A stretch of DNA of 7,090 nucleotides from contig JAUVKS010000099.1 in the NCBI GenBank assembly GCA_030596145.1, positions 1-7,090 of the forward strand, given 5' to 3'. The position numbers and the translations under genes were made by a program. This stretch comes from Pseudomonadota bacterium. GTDB lineage: Bacteria; Desulfobacterota; Syntrophia; Syntrophales; JADFWA01. The notes beneath the pieces are model-generated. The model was not told the origin of the DNA. It saw nothing but the letters and a program-made list of their open reading frames with translations, and made no database searches. Below, piece after piece: positions 1 through 5,962 of the stretch (its first letter is position 1; each line of letters begins with the position of its first letter).

Positions 1-741
1 GAAACCGCATACGAACGCGAACAGCCCGCCCGCTATTCCCGCGTAAAACGCGCTTATCGCGAAGGCAAGGGTCTTGTAGATTGTGAGATTCACCCCCATC
101 ACCTCCGCCGCGATATCGCTGTCTCTTATTGCGACAAATGCTCTTCCTACGCGCGTCTTCATGAGATTTATGGCGCTTACTACCATTATGACGGCAATAA
201 CCAGTATCAGATAGTACATACTGACATCGGACTCCAGCACCCAGCTGAAGCCCATCTTCGGCATTCCCAGCTCCAGGGGCGGGGCATGGAGTCCCATCCT
301 GCCCCCAAAGATATCCCATGTGCCTATGACATGCATAATAGCCAGACCAAAGCCAAGGGTCGCGATCGCAAGATAAGGACCCTCCAGTCTCAGCGCCGGC
401 AGGCCGAGGATAAAACCGAAGAAGGCCGCGATAAAAGCCGCCAGGGGAAGTGCCAGGATAAAGGGTACGTGGAAGTGCGTCATCAGGAAGACCGTTCCAT
501 AGGCCCCTATCGCAAAGAACCCGGCATGTCCCAGCGATATCTGGCCAGTATATCCAACAAGGATATTAAGCCCCACTGCAAGTATCGCGTGGACTATTAT
601 GATATTCAGGAGATAAATGTAATAGTTGGGTGTGTAGACGGGAAGAGTGAAGAGAAAGATCAGAAATGCCGCAGACCAGAAAAGGACGACTCCGCTACCG
701 ATAAGCTCAATGTCCTCATAATACTCACGCTTCATATCCAC
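1..741 (-). CDS. livM: Branched-chain amino acid ABC transporter permease, LivM family (partial, C-terminus off the left edge)
   Basis: This gene encodes an inner-membrane permease subunit of a high-affinity leucine/isoleucine/valine-type ABC importer, which works with LivH, the ATPases LivG and LivF, and a periplasmic binding protein. I translated it directly from the minus strand; 247 residues are visible. Hydrophobic segments lie at about residues 14-34, 43-63, 92-113 and 176-192. The family signature GYTGQISLGHAGFFAIGAY is at 63-81, and LRLEGPYLAIATLGF follows at 117-131. The cytoplasmic loop that docks the ATPases is at about 203-222 (AIRDSDIAAEVMGVNLTIYK). A GTG at 741 is chosen as the start: an in-frame TGA lies four codons upstream and GAGGTG sits 5 nt before it. 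The ATG two codons later is the only close alternative. LivM proteins are usually 300 residues or more, so the C-terminal part is missing because of the window edge, not a break. The true substrate could differ from branched-chain amino acids, since this family also carries urea and other amides. Confidence 0.93.
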   Translation of the reverse strand, partial: MDMKREYYEDIELIGSGVVLFWSAAFLIFLFTLPVYTPNYYIYLLNIIIVHAILAVGLNILVGYTGQISLGHAGFFAIGAYGTVFLMTHFHVPFILALPLAAFIAAFFGFILGLPALRLEGPYLAIATLGFGLAIMHVIGTWDIFGGRMGLHAPPLELGMPKMGFSWVLESDVSMYYLILVIAVIMVVSAINLMKTRVGRAFVAIRDSDIAAEVMGVNLTIYKTLAFAISAFYAGIAGGLFAFVCGF

Positions 742-853
742 AGGAACACCTCATTTCCAAAATCTTCGTTGAAAAAAGATACGGGAAATGTGTAAGGGAG
801 GAGCTAATAATATGATGATGAAAAATAAAACTAAGTTAAAAAATTCAGTCTGC

Positions 854-883
854 ACTATAAAAAGAAACAGGTCTGCATGTCAA
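854..883 (-). promoter_or_regulatory. Predicted sigma70-type promoter for livM
   Basis: On the minus strand a perfect -35 box TTGACA (883-878) is followed, after 18 nt, by TATAGT (859-854), one base from the consensus -10. Transcription would start near 847 and give a leader of about 105 nt before the livM start at 741. It lies in the 195-nt gap after trpA and points at livM, so livM probably has its own transcription rather than relying on trp readthrough. This is a sequence match only. The surrounding DNA is AT-rich, which raises the chance of a fortuitous match. Confidence 0.5.
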
Positions 884-936
884 GGAAAATGGTTTTGTTA
901 ATGCAATATGATTATGTCACCTTATATTAACATCCT

Positions 937-1731
937 TTAAAAGGAAAACTTTTTGAGTTCCCCGGCGAAGGAAGCAACCTTTTCCACCAGATCGTCCCTG
1001 TTGCTGTTCTCCTCGATCAGCCTGACAATAGCGCTTCCCACAACTACACCATCGGCATATTTAGCAATCTCCCCGGCCTGCTCCGGTGTGGATATACCGA
1101 AACCGACCCCAACAGGGAGGCTGGTTATTCTCCTTATTCTTCCCATATCCCTCTTGATCTCGGCAATCTCCGGTCTCTTCGTTCCAGTCACGCCCGTAAC
1201 TGAAATATAATAGATAAATCCCGATGCCTTTTCAGATATCTTTTTGATGCGATCATCATCGCTTGTTGGTGTTATGAGGGAGATAAAGTCGATTCCCGAC
1301 CTGTCGGTGTATTTCCTTAATTCGCCCGACTCTTCCGGAGGAAGATCGACCATCAGTATTCCATCCACCCCTGCCTCTTCTGCCCTTCTGGCAAACCTTT
1401 CATTTCCATAAATGAAAACAGGATTGTAATAACCGAAGAGGACAATAGGAATCTCTGAGACTTTTCGTACCTTCTCGATCATATCGAGGATATCGGGGAG
1501 CGTTGTTCCTCCTTTCAAGGCCCTCTGAGAGGCGGCCTGGATAATGGGTCCATCCGCTGTCGGATCTGAAAAGGGGACTCCGATCTCGACTATATCCACT
1601 CCGGCACGCTCCAGACCGAGTATCATCTCATAAGTCCTTTTCAGACTCGGGTCTCCCGCCGTTAGATAAACAATAAGTGCCTTCCCGCCTTTACTCTTTA
1701 GATCGTCAAATTTCTTTTCGATACGTCCCAT
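937..1731 (-). CDS. trpA: Tryptophan synthase alpha chain
   Basis: TrpA is the alpha subunit of the cytoplasmic alpha2-beta2 tryptophan synthase. It cleaves indole-3-glycerol phosphate to indole and glyceraldehyde-3-phosphate and passes indole through a tunnel to TrpB. The 264-residue product has normal length for this TIM-barrel family. Both catalytic acids fall at the classical positions: Glu49 in DIVEIGVPFSDP and Asp60 in TADGPIIQ. Other family blocks are VYLTAGDP (21-28), LFGYYNP (98-104), DGILMVDLPPEE (123-134), YYISVTGVTGT (174-184) and the phosphate-binding GVGFGIST (208-215) and GS (232-233). The ATG overlaps the trpB stop by one base (TAATG), so translation is probably coupled, with a purine-rich GGGGGAAAG upstream inside trpB. 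It is the last trp gene; no strong terminator follows the TAA. I see no truncation or missing residue. Confidence 0.97.
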   Translation of the reverse strand: MGRIEKKFDDLKSKGGKALIVYLTAGDPSLKRTYEMILGLERAGVDIVEIGVPFSDPTADGPIIQAASQRALKGGTTLPDILDMIEKVRKVSEIPIVLFGYYNPVFIYGNERFARRAEEAGVDGILMVDLPPEESGELRKYTDRSGIDFISLITPTSDDDRIKKISEKASGFIYYISVTGVTGTKRPEIAEIKRDMGRIRRITSLPVGVGFGISTPEQAGEIAKYADGVVVGSAIVRLIEENSNRDDLVEKVASFAGELKKFSF

Positions 1732-2927
1732 TATAAACTTTCCCCCATTTTCTCCGATATGATTCCCGTGTCCTTATCACCCCTGCCGGAAAGGTTAACC
1801 ACAATGAGTTTATCCTTCGCGAGGGTCGGCGCCAGTTTCATGGTATGGGCTATGGCATGGGCACTCTCCATAGCGGGGATGATCCCCTCACATCTCGTCA
1901 GGAAAACGACTGCGTCCACAGCGGCATCATCATCTATGGCCACATATTCAGCTCTTCCCGTCTCGTGGAAATAGCTATGTTCCGGACCCACACCGGGATA
2001 GTCAAGACCGGCAGCGATGGAAAAGGCGTCTTTTACCTGCCCGCTTCCATCCTGGATGATATAGGTCTTGTTTCCGTGAAGCACCCCGATGCTGCCGGCC
2101 GATATGCTCGCCGCGTGCATCCCGGTTTTTATCCCCTTCCCTGCGGCCTCCACTCCGACCATTTCAACACCTGTATCGTCCTTGAAGGGATAGAAAAGAC
2201 CCATGGAATTACTTCCGCCTCCCACACAGGCGATGAGGACATCGGGGAGTCTCCCCTCCTTTTCCATGATTTGCCTTTTCGTCTCTTCTCCGATGACGCA
2301 CTGAAAATCCCGCACCATCACAGGATAAGGGTGGGGTCCCGCCGTGGAGCCAATAACATAAAAGGTATCCCTTACCCGTGAGACCCAGTGTCGCATCGCT
2401 TCATTCATGGCATCCTTCAGGGTTCCAGTACCGGATGTAACCGGCACCACATCTGCTCCCAATATCTTCATGCGAAAGACATTCGGGGATTGTCTCCGGA
2501 TATCCTCCTCACCCATGAATATCTGGCACTCCATTCCAAACAATGCCGCCACTGTGGCCGTTGCCACACCATGCTGGCCGGCGCCTGTCTCCGCTATAAC
2601 TCTTCTCTTCCTCATCCTCCTGGCAAGAAGAGCCTGTCCAAGGGTATTGTTAATCTTGTGGGAACCGGTATGGTTGAGATCCTCCCGTTTCAGATATATC
2701 TTTGCCCCTCCCAGCTTCTCGGTAAGACGCCTGGCATAATATAGAGGAGTTTCTCGCCCCGAATATTCGCGTAAATAGAATGCCAGCTCGTCTTTGAATG
2801 TTTGATCATTTTGTGCCTCATTGTAGGTACCTTCCAGTTCAATTAGTGCGGGCATGAGCGTCTCGGCGGCGTATCGTCCACCAAAGATTCCGAAGTGTCC
2901 GTTTTTATCGGGTAAAGTTTGTTGCAT
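1731..2927 (-). CDS. trpB: Tryptophan synthase beta chain (PLP-dependent)
   Basis: TrpB condenses indole, supplied by TrpA, with L-serine to make L-tryptophan, using pyridoxal phosphate. The 398-residue product matches the usual length and is of the common TrpB1 type that partners TrpA. The PLP-binding lysine is Lys91 in LNHTGSHKINN, and the general-acid glutamate is Glu113 in AETGAGQHGVATA. The cofactor phosphate is held by the glycine-rich CVGGGSNSMG (234-243), and the pyridine-nitrogen region LSGRGDKD is at 379-386. The N-terminal block GHFGIFGGRYAAETLMPAL is typical. The ATG at 2927 has GAGAGGTG 5 nt upstream (2933-2940), which supports this start. Its 3' end overlaps trpA by one base. 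Upstream, a 262-bp inverted-repeat element separates it from trpF but ends 14 nt short of the ribosome binding site, so trpB keeps its own initiation signal. Confidence 0.98.
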   Translation of the reverse strand: MQQTLPDKNGHFGIFGGRYAAETLMPALIELEGTYNEAQNDQTFKDELAFYLREYSGRETPLYYARRLTEKLGGAKIYLKREDLNHTGSHKINNTLGQALLARRMRKRRVIAETGAGQHGVATATVAALFGMECQIFMGEEDIRRQSPNVFRMKILGADVVPVTSGTGTLKDAMNEAMRHWVSRVRDTFYVIGSTAGPHPYPVMVRDFQCVIGEETKRQIMEKEGRLPDVLIACVGGGSNSMGLFYPFKDDTGVEMVGVEAAGKGIKTGMHAASISAGSIGVLHGNKTYIIQDGSGQVKDAFSIAAGLDYPGVGPEHSYFHETGRAEYVAIDDDAAVDAVVFLTRCEGIIPAMESAHAIAHTMKLAPTLAKDKLIVVNLSGRGDKDTGIISEKMGESL

Positions 2928-2954
2928 GGTTTCACCTCTCGTTTCGAATTGAGA

Positions 2955-3216
2955 GTTTTAGAAATATGATTCTTCGATGCTCAAAACATTTTTTCGACAA
3001 TTCTAAATCTCGCTCCACTGCAAATCCAAAACTCGCTCTTCGAGCTCAAACGGTTGAATTTGCGATCGTTCCGCTACGATTTGACCGGGGGCGCATCCCG
3101 CAAGGGGGCGCAACAATGAAAGACACTTTCCTTACCGGGAAGTGCCGCCACGGTCGGGCACTTCCATCGTTACCGAAAAAATCTTGATTCGCCTCTCAAA
3201 ATCATATTTCTAAAAC
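2955..3216. mobile_element. MITE-like element with 17-bp perfect terminal inverted repeats
   Basis: The trpF-trpB gap is almost filled by a 262-bp block bounded by gttttagaaatatgatt at 2955-2971 and its exact reverse complement at 3200-3216. The inside holds further symmetry: a 9-bp inverted repeat ggaagtgcc/ggcacttcc (3138-3146 and 3157-3165), a small palindrome atcgt/acgat (3065-3069 and 3076-3080), gctc-ttc-gagc (3035-3045), and a 9-base direct repeat gggggcgca (3087-3095 and 3104-3112). There is no transposase and no credible gene inside. Size, termini and non-coding content fit a non-autonomous miniature transposable element. I see no clear target-site duplication at either border, so it could be old, or the ends may differ slightly from those given. 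The flanking trpF stop and trpB ribosome binding site are intact. Confidence 0.62.
3138..3165. repeat. Stem-loop inside the trpF-trpB element
   Basis: A perfect 9-bp stem, ggaagtgcc paired with ggcacttcc, encloses a 10-nt loop. It is GC-rich enough to form in RNA on either strand. No run of T follows on either side, so it is not a standard intrinsic terminator. It probably belongs to the architecture of the surrounding element, and it would be present in the trp transcript between trpF and trpB. Confidence 0.5.
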
Positions 3217-3233
3217 CCCATAGTTTGGAACGG

Positions 3234-3881
3234 TTATGTTAGTTTTTTGAACTCAAAAACAGTGCCTTTCGCCATACTTTCTGTCTGTCTTACAATCTCT
3301 ATGATTTTTCCTACCTTTTCAGGGTCTTTCTTCCCCGGTGACAGCTCAACACCGCTGTTTATATCCACGGCATCCGGGGAAACGATTTTCAGCGCCTCCC
3401 GAATATTCTCCAGTCTCAGCCCGCCGGAGAGGATAAGGGTATGATTCTCCTTTATCTTAACGGCAAGATTCCAGTCTGATTCTTTTCCCGTACCCCCGTG
3501 GAGCTTTGGGTCATAGGCATCGATCAGGATGGCGCTCACCGGATACTCATACAGACGAGGCGTCTTGGCCGCTATTGCCTTGATCAACTTCGATTCAGGA
3601 AATTGCCGGCAATACTCGGGCGATTCATCTCCATGAAGCTGAATAAGATCAAGACCGCAGAATTCCACAATTTCCTTTATCCCTTCGGCGTCATGATTAA
3701 CAAAAACCCCTACCTTGCATATATTATTAGGAAGCTTGCCTATAATTTCTCTCGCTGTCTCCGGTGCAATGTATCTTGGGCTTTCCCGATAGAAGATGAA
3801 ACCGAGGGCATCTGCGCCGCATTCGACTGCATTCATTGCATCGTTTGTATTTGTTATCCCGCAGATTTTTATCTCAGTCAC
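3234..3881 (-). CDS. trpF: Phosphoribosylanthranilate isomerase
   Basis: TrpF catalyses the Amadori rearrangement of N-(5'-phosphoribosyl)anthranilate to CdRP, the step between TrpD and TrpC. It is a cytoplasmic TIM barrel of about 215 residues, the usual size for the stand-alone enzyme. The catalytic cysteine is Cys7 in IKICGIT and the catalytic aspartate is Asp121 in ILIDAYD. Phosphate-binding loops are GGTGKESDW (129-137), LILSGGL (149-155) and DINSGVE (173-179). QLHGDE is at 81-86. I chose GTG at 3881 as the start because AGGAG (3891-3895) stands 9 nt before it; the in-frame TTG at 3890, three codons earlier, directly abuts that site and is too close. It is not fused to trpC, unlike in enterobacteria. 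A REP-like repeat lies upstream and a MITE-like element downstream. Confidence 0.96.
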   Translation of the reverse strand: MTEIKICGITNTNDAMNAVECGADALGFIFYRESPRYIAPETAREIIGKLPNNICKVGVFVNHDAEGIKEIVEFCGLDLIQLHGDESPEYCRQFPESKLIKAIAAKTPRLYEYPVSAILIDAYDPKLHGGTGKESDWNLAVKIKENHTLILSGGLRLENIREALKIVSPDAVDINSGVELSPGKKDPEKVGKIIEIVRQTESMAKGTVFEFKKLT

Positions 3882-3890
3882 TTTTTTCAA

Positions 3891-3897
3891 CTCCTAT
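3891..3897 (-). promoter_or_regulatory. trpF ribosome binding site (decides the start)
   Basis: ATAGGAG on the minus strand is followed immediately by TTG and, 9 nt after its last base, by GTG in the same frame. The spacing favours GTG at 3881 over TTG at 3890, shortening the protein by three residues to 215. Confidence 0.65.
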
Positions 3898-3901
3898 CCC
3901 C

Positions 3902-3955
3902 GTAGCGCAGGGCTTTAGCCCTGCCTGACACGGCAGCCCTAAAGGGCTGCGCTAC
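3902..3955. repeat. REP-like double-hairpin repeat at the trpC-trpF junction
   Basis: Two 24-nt arms (3902-3925 and 3932-3955) are inverted copies differing at four positions, separated by the 6-nt loop tgacac. Each arm begins or ends with gtagcgcag/ctgcgctac. Each arm is also a hairpin on its own: agggct-tt-agccct at 3909-3922 and agccct-aa-agggct at 3935-3948. The arm differences are the ones that keep each small hairpin intact, so the DNA or RNA can fold either as one long stem or as two short ones. This design is typical of bacterial REP/BIME-type repeats. It overlaps the end of trpC, giving that gene its last four codons and its TAG stop. Confidence 0.7.
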
Positions 3956-4724
3956 TTCCCAAAAGTTCCTTCAGCTCCCCGCCAATATCATCCGCCCTCA
4001 TCAGGGCCTCTCCAACCAGAAAGGAATGAATGCCAGCCTTCATCAGGGTCTCAATATCCTTTCTTGCGTTGATGCCGCTTTCACTGACGACGATTCTGTC
4101 TTCCGGGATACAGGACGCCAGCTCTATACTGGTTGTCAAATCCGTTGAAAATGTCTCCAGATTCCTGTTGTTGATCCCTATGATATCTGCCCCGGCGGCA
4201 ATGGCCCTGTCCAGTTCTTCCCCGGAGTGCACCTCAACAAGAGAGTCCAGCCCGAGTTCCGCAGCAAGCTGTATATATTCCCTCAACTGTTCATCTTTCA
4301 GCAGCCTCACAATGAAAAGAACGGCATCCCCGCCCAAGACCCTTGTCTCGTAAATCTGACAGGAATCAATTATAAAGTCCTTCCTCAAGAGGGGAATATC
4401 GACGATTTTCTTGATGGCTGAAAGATAGGCTTTATCCCCTTCGAAAAACTCCCTGTCGGTAAGGACCGATATGGCTGCCGCACCGTTTTCCTCATAGATT
4501 GATGCAATCTCAAGGGGATCGAAATCCTCTCTCAATCTTCCCCTGGATGGAGAGCTTCTCTTGACCTCCGCAATAATGGAGCAGTCGCCACCAGTTAGCG
4601 CTTTTCTGAAATCCCGTGGAGGCGATAGATCGCGGATGACCCTTTTCAGCTCGGAAACCGGCTTTGAATACTTCAAATGCGCGACTTCATCCCTTTTTGC
4701 GGTTATGATCCTGTCTAAAATCAT
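3939..4724 (-). CDS. trpC: Indole-3-glycerol phosphate synthase
   Basis: TrpC decarboxylates and cyclises CdRP to indole-3-glycerol phosphate, the substrate of TrpA. The 261-residue TIM barrel is of standard stand-alone length. Key residues are visible: Lys55 in AEVKRSSPSRG, Lys115 in LLRKDF, Glu164 in LVEVHS, Asn185 in IGINNRNL, and Glu215-Ser216 in VVSESGI. A C-terminal phosphate-site motif FLVGEALM is at 235-242. I start it at ATG 4724 (MILDRIITAKRDEV), with a modest AGGG 8 nt upstream. An ATG at 4811 would add 29 residues, but these are encoded by a palindromic repeat and match nothing in the family. The last four residues (S-A-A-L) and the TAG stop come from the REP-like repeat at 3902-3955, so the natural C-terminus may have been altered slightly by that insertion, well away from the active site. 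Confidence 0.96.
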   Translation of the reverse strand: MILDRIITAKRDEVAHLKYSKPVSELKRVIRDLSPPRDFRKALTGGDCSIIAEVKRSSPSRGRLREDFDPLEIASIYEENGAAAISVLTDREFFEGDKAYLSAIKKIVDIPLLRKDFIIDSCQIYETRVLGGDAVLFIVRLLKDEQLREYIQLAAELGLDSLVEVHSGEELDRAIAAGADIIGINNRNLETFSTDLTTSIELASCIPEDRIVVSESGINARKDIETLMKAGIHSFLVGEALMRADDIGGELKELLGSSAAL

Positions 4725-4742
4725 ATTACGTACCCTGACCCC

Positions 4743-4888
4743 AAAAGTGCCTAAAGTTTGAAGTGAACTAAAGTGAGCTAAAGTTAATATACACGCCTTC
4801 GGCGTGGTCAAATTTGAAATAAGCTGCGCTGAAAGCGCATTTTTTAACTTTAGTCACTTTAGTTCACTTTAGCTCACTTTACACTTTT
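4743..4888. repeat. Long inverted repeat built of 10-base units in the trpD-trpC gap
   Basis: Two arms of about 45 nt (4743-4787 and 4844-4888) are imperfect reverse complements. The inner 25 nt of the left arm (4763-4787) match the right arm (4844-4867) except for one missing base. The arms consist of near-tandem units gtgaactaaa, gtgagctaaa and shortened forms, read inward on the left and in reverse complement on the right. The 56-nt centre holds two small hairpins, cacgcc-ttc-ggcgtg (4792-4806) and tgcgct-gaa-agcgca (4825-4839), and the palindrome tcaaatttga (4808-4817). It contains no gene. It looks like an intergenic palindromic repeat or a miniature element and would make a large cruciform or RNA hairpin between trpD and trpC. 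Confidence 0.65.
4825..4845 (+). terminator. Terminator-like hairpin on the plus strand, inside the repeat
   Basis: The stem tgcgct/agcgca with a gaa loop is followed at once by six T residues (4840-4845) on the plus strand, the layout of an intrinsic terminator. It faces against the trp genes, so it would stop antisense transcription rather than the operon. The stem is only 6 bp, and no plus-strand gene precedes it, so function is doubtful. Confidence 0.3.
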
Positions 4889-4919
4889 GTTGGGTTTCGT
4901 ACCTCAACCCAACCTACAA
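4887..4919. repeat. Short palindromic repeat (gttgggtt/aacccaac type)
   Basis: An 8-bp perfect stem, gttgggtt (4889-4896) with aacccaac (4906-4913), encloses a 9-nt loop and is followed by ctacaa. From memory, very similar GTAGGTTGGGTT...AACCCAAC sequences occur as dispersed repeats in many unrelated bacteria; I cannot verify this here. It touches the larger inverted repeat and ends 9 nt before the trpD stop codon, so it would sit in the trp transcript just after trpD. Confidence 0.55.
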
Positions 4920-4928
4920 CTAAACCAA

Positions 4929-5939
4929 TTAACTATTACTTAACTCAATCAAGGCCTGCAGCTTCTTTACGGCGGCTCCGCTGTCGATACAATCCGTGGC
5001 AATATCAATCCCTTCCGGAATATTTTCTGCCTTTCCCCCCGCCATGATTGCGAGTGCTGTGTTAAGAAGTACGATCTTCCGGCATGCGCCGTCTTTTCCT
5101 GTCAGAACAGCCCTTGTAATCTCCGCATTGGCTGATACATTTCCTCCGATAAGTTCCCGACCATCGGATGTTTCACCAAAAAAATCTGCCGAATTGATAT
5201 TATATGTTGTGATCAGTCCATCATTCAATTCGGAAACCCTCGTCTCACCGCAAACTGTGACCTCATCAAGACCATCTGAGCCGTGAACCACAAACGCCCT
5301 TTTCGCACCCAGATTTTTCAGGACACCGGCAAACATTTCAGTCAAGCTGGGATCGTAAACACCTATGAGCTGAGAGGTCGCTCCCGCGGGGTTTGTCAAT
5401 GGACCTAACATGTTGAATACCGTTCTGATACCGATCTCTCTCCTCGGGCCTATGGCATATTTCATGGCGCCATGAAGCTTGGGTGCAAAGAGAAAACCGA
5501 TTCCTATCTGTTGAATACATTCTTCCACGATCTCCGGCCCAGCATCAATGTTTACACCGAGGGCTTCCAGAACATCGGCGCTTCCACAATCACTGGATAC
5601 CGCTCGGTTGCCATGTTTGGCCACGGTCAAACCGACTGCTGCCACAACAAAGGCCGCAGTTGTGGAAATGTTAAATGTATTCATGCCATCGCCTCCGGTA
5701 CCGCAGGTATCAACTATGTCCGATGAAAATGCATTGATCCTCGTTGCCTTGCGCCTCATGATGCGCGCCGCGCCGGTTACCTCGTCAACGGTCTCACCCT
5801 TGAACCTCAATGCTGTGATGAAGGCTCCGATCTGGGCGGGGGTAGCGTCCCCCTCCATGATGGCATTCATAACCCCCATCATCTCGGATTCGCTCAGATC
5901 AACACCTCCCACAATCTTTCCGATCGCTTTCTTTATCAT
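4929..5939 (-). CDS. trpD: Anthranilate phosphoribosyltransferase
   Basis: TrpD transfers phosphoribose from PRPP to anthranilate, giving phosphoribosylanthranilate for TrpF. The 336-residue product is full length for the stand-alone enzyme (a helical N-terminal domain followed by an alpha/beta domain). The PRPP/magnesium-binding loop is DTCGTGGDG at 77-85. Next come FNISTTAAFV (89-98), KHGNRAVSSDCGSADVLEALG (108-128), the anthranilate-site region GPRREIGIRTVFNMLGPLTNP (164-184) and the metal-binding HGSDGLDEVT (219-228). ATG 5939 has GGAG 8 nt upstream. It is separate from trpG, by 23 nt, rather than fused as in E. coli. Downstream of its stop the next 204 nt before trpC are repeat-rich. Confidence 0.97.
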   Translation of the reverse strand: MIKKAIGKIVGGVDLSESEMMGVMNAIMEGDATPAQIGAFITALRFKGETVDEVTGAARIMRRKATRINAFSSDIVDTCGTGGDGMNTFNISTTAAFVVAAVGLTVAKHGNRAVSSDCGSADVLEALGVNIDAGPEIVEECIQQIGIGFLFAPKLHGAMKYAIGPRREIGIRTVFNMLGPLTNPAGATSQLIGVYDPSLTEMFAGVLKNLGAKRAFVVHGSDGLDEVTVCGETRVSELNDGLITTYNINSADFFGETSDGRELIGGNVSANAEITRAVLTGKDGACRKIVLLNTALAIMAGGKAENIPEGIDIATDCIDSGAAVKKLQALIELSNS

Positions 5940-5962
5940 TATTTTGACTCCTTTTATGATTT

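Noticed and set aside
286..795. 170-codon open frame on the plus strand
   Set aside because: It lies mostly antisense to the clear livM reading frame; its product is low-complexity, polar and unlike any family. It is a shadow of codon bias in livM.
897..945. Terminator for the trp operon after trpA
   Set aside because: Only weak symmetry is present (gttaat/attaac 23 nt apart, and tcctt/aagga around the stop codon), with no GC-rich stem or following T run on the minus strand.
1845..2381. 178-codon open frame on the plus strand
   Set aside because: It is entirely antisense to trpB, whose protein is fully conserved; no plausible product or start signal.
2966..3187. 73-codon open frame spanning the MITE-like element
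   Set aside because: Its ATG falls inside the terminal inverted repeat, there is no ribosome binding site, and it runs through the internal stem-loop and direct repeats. It does not resemble a transposase.
4791..4807. Terminator of trpD transcription at cacgcc-ttc-ggcgtg
   Set aside because: The 6-bp hairpin has no T run after it in the direction of trp transcription, and trpC, trpF, trpB and trpA follow on the same strand.
4743..4888. CRISPR array, because of the short repeated units
   Set aside because: Units are 10 bases, near-contiguous and inverted across the centre, with no spacers of regular length and no cas genes.
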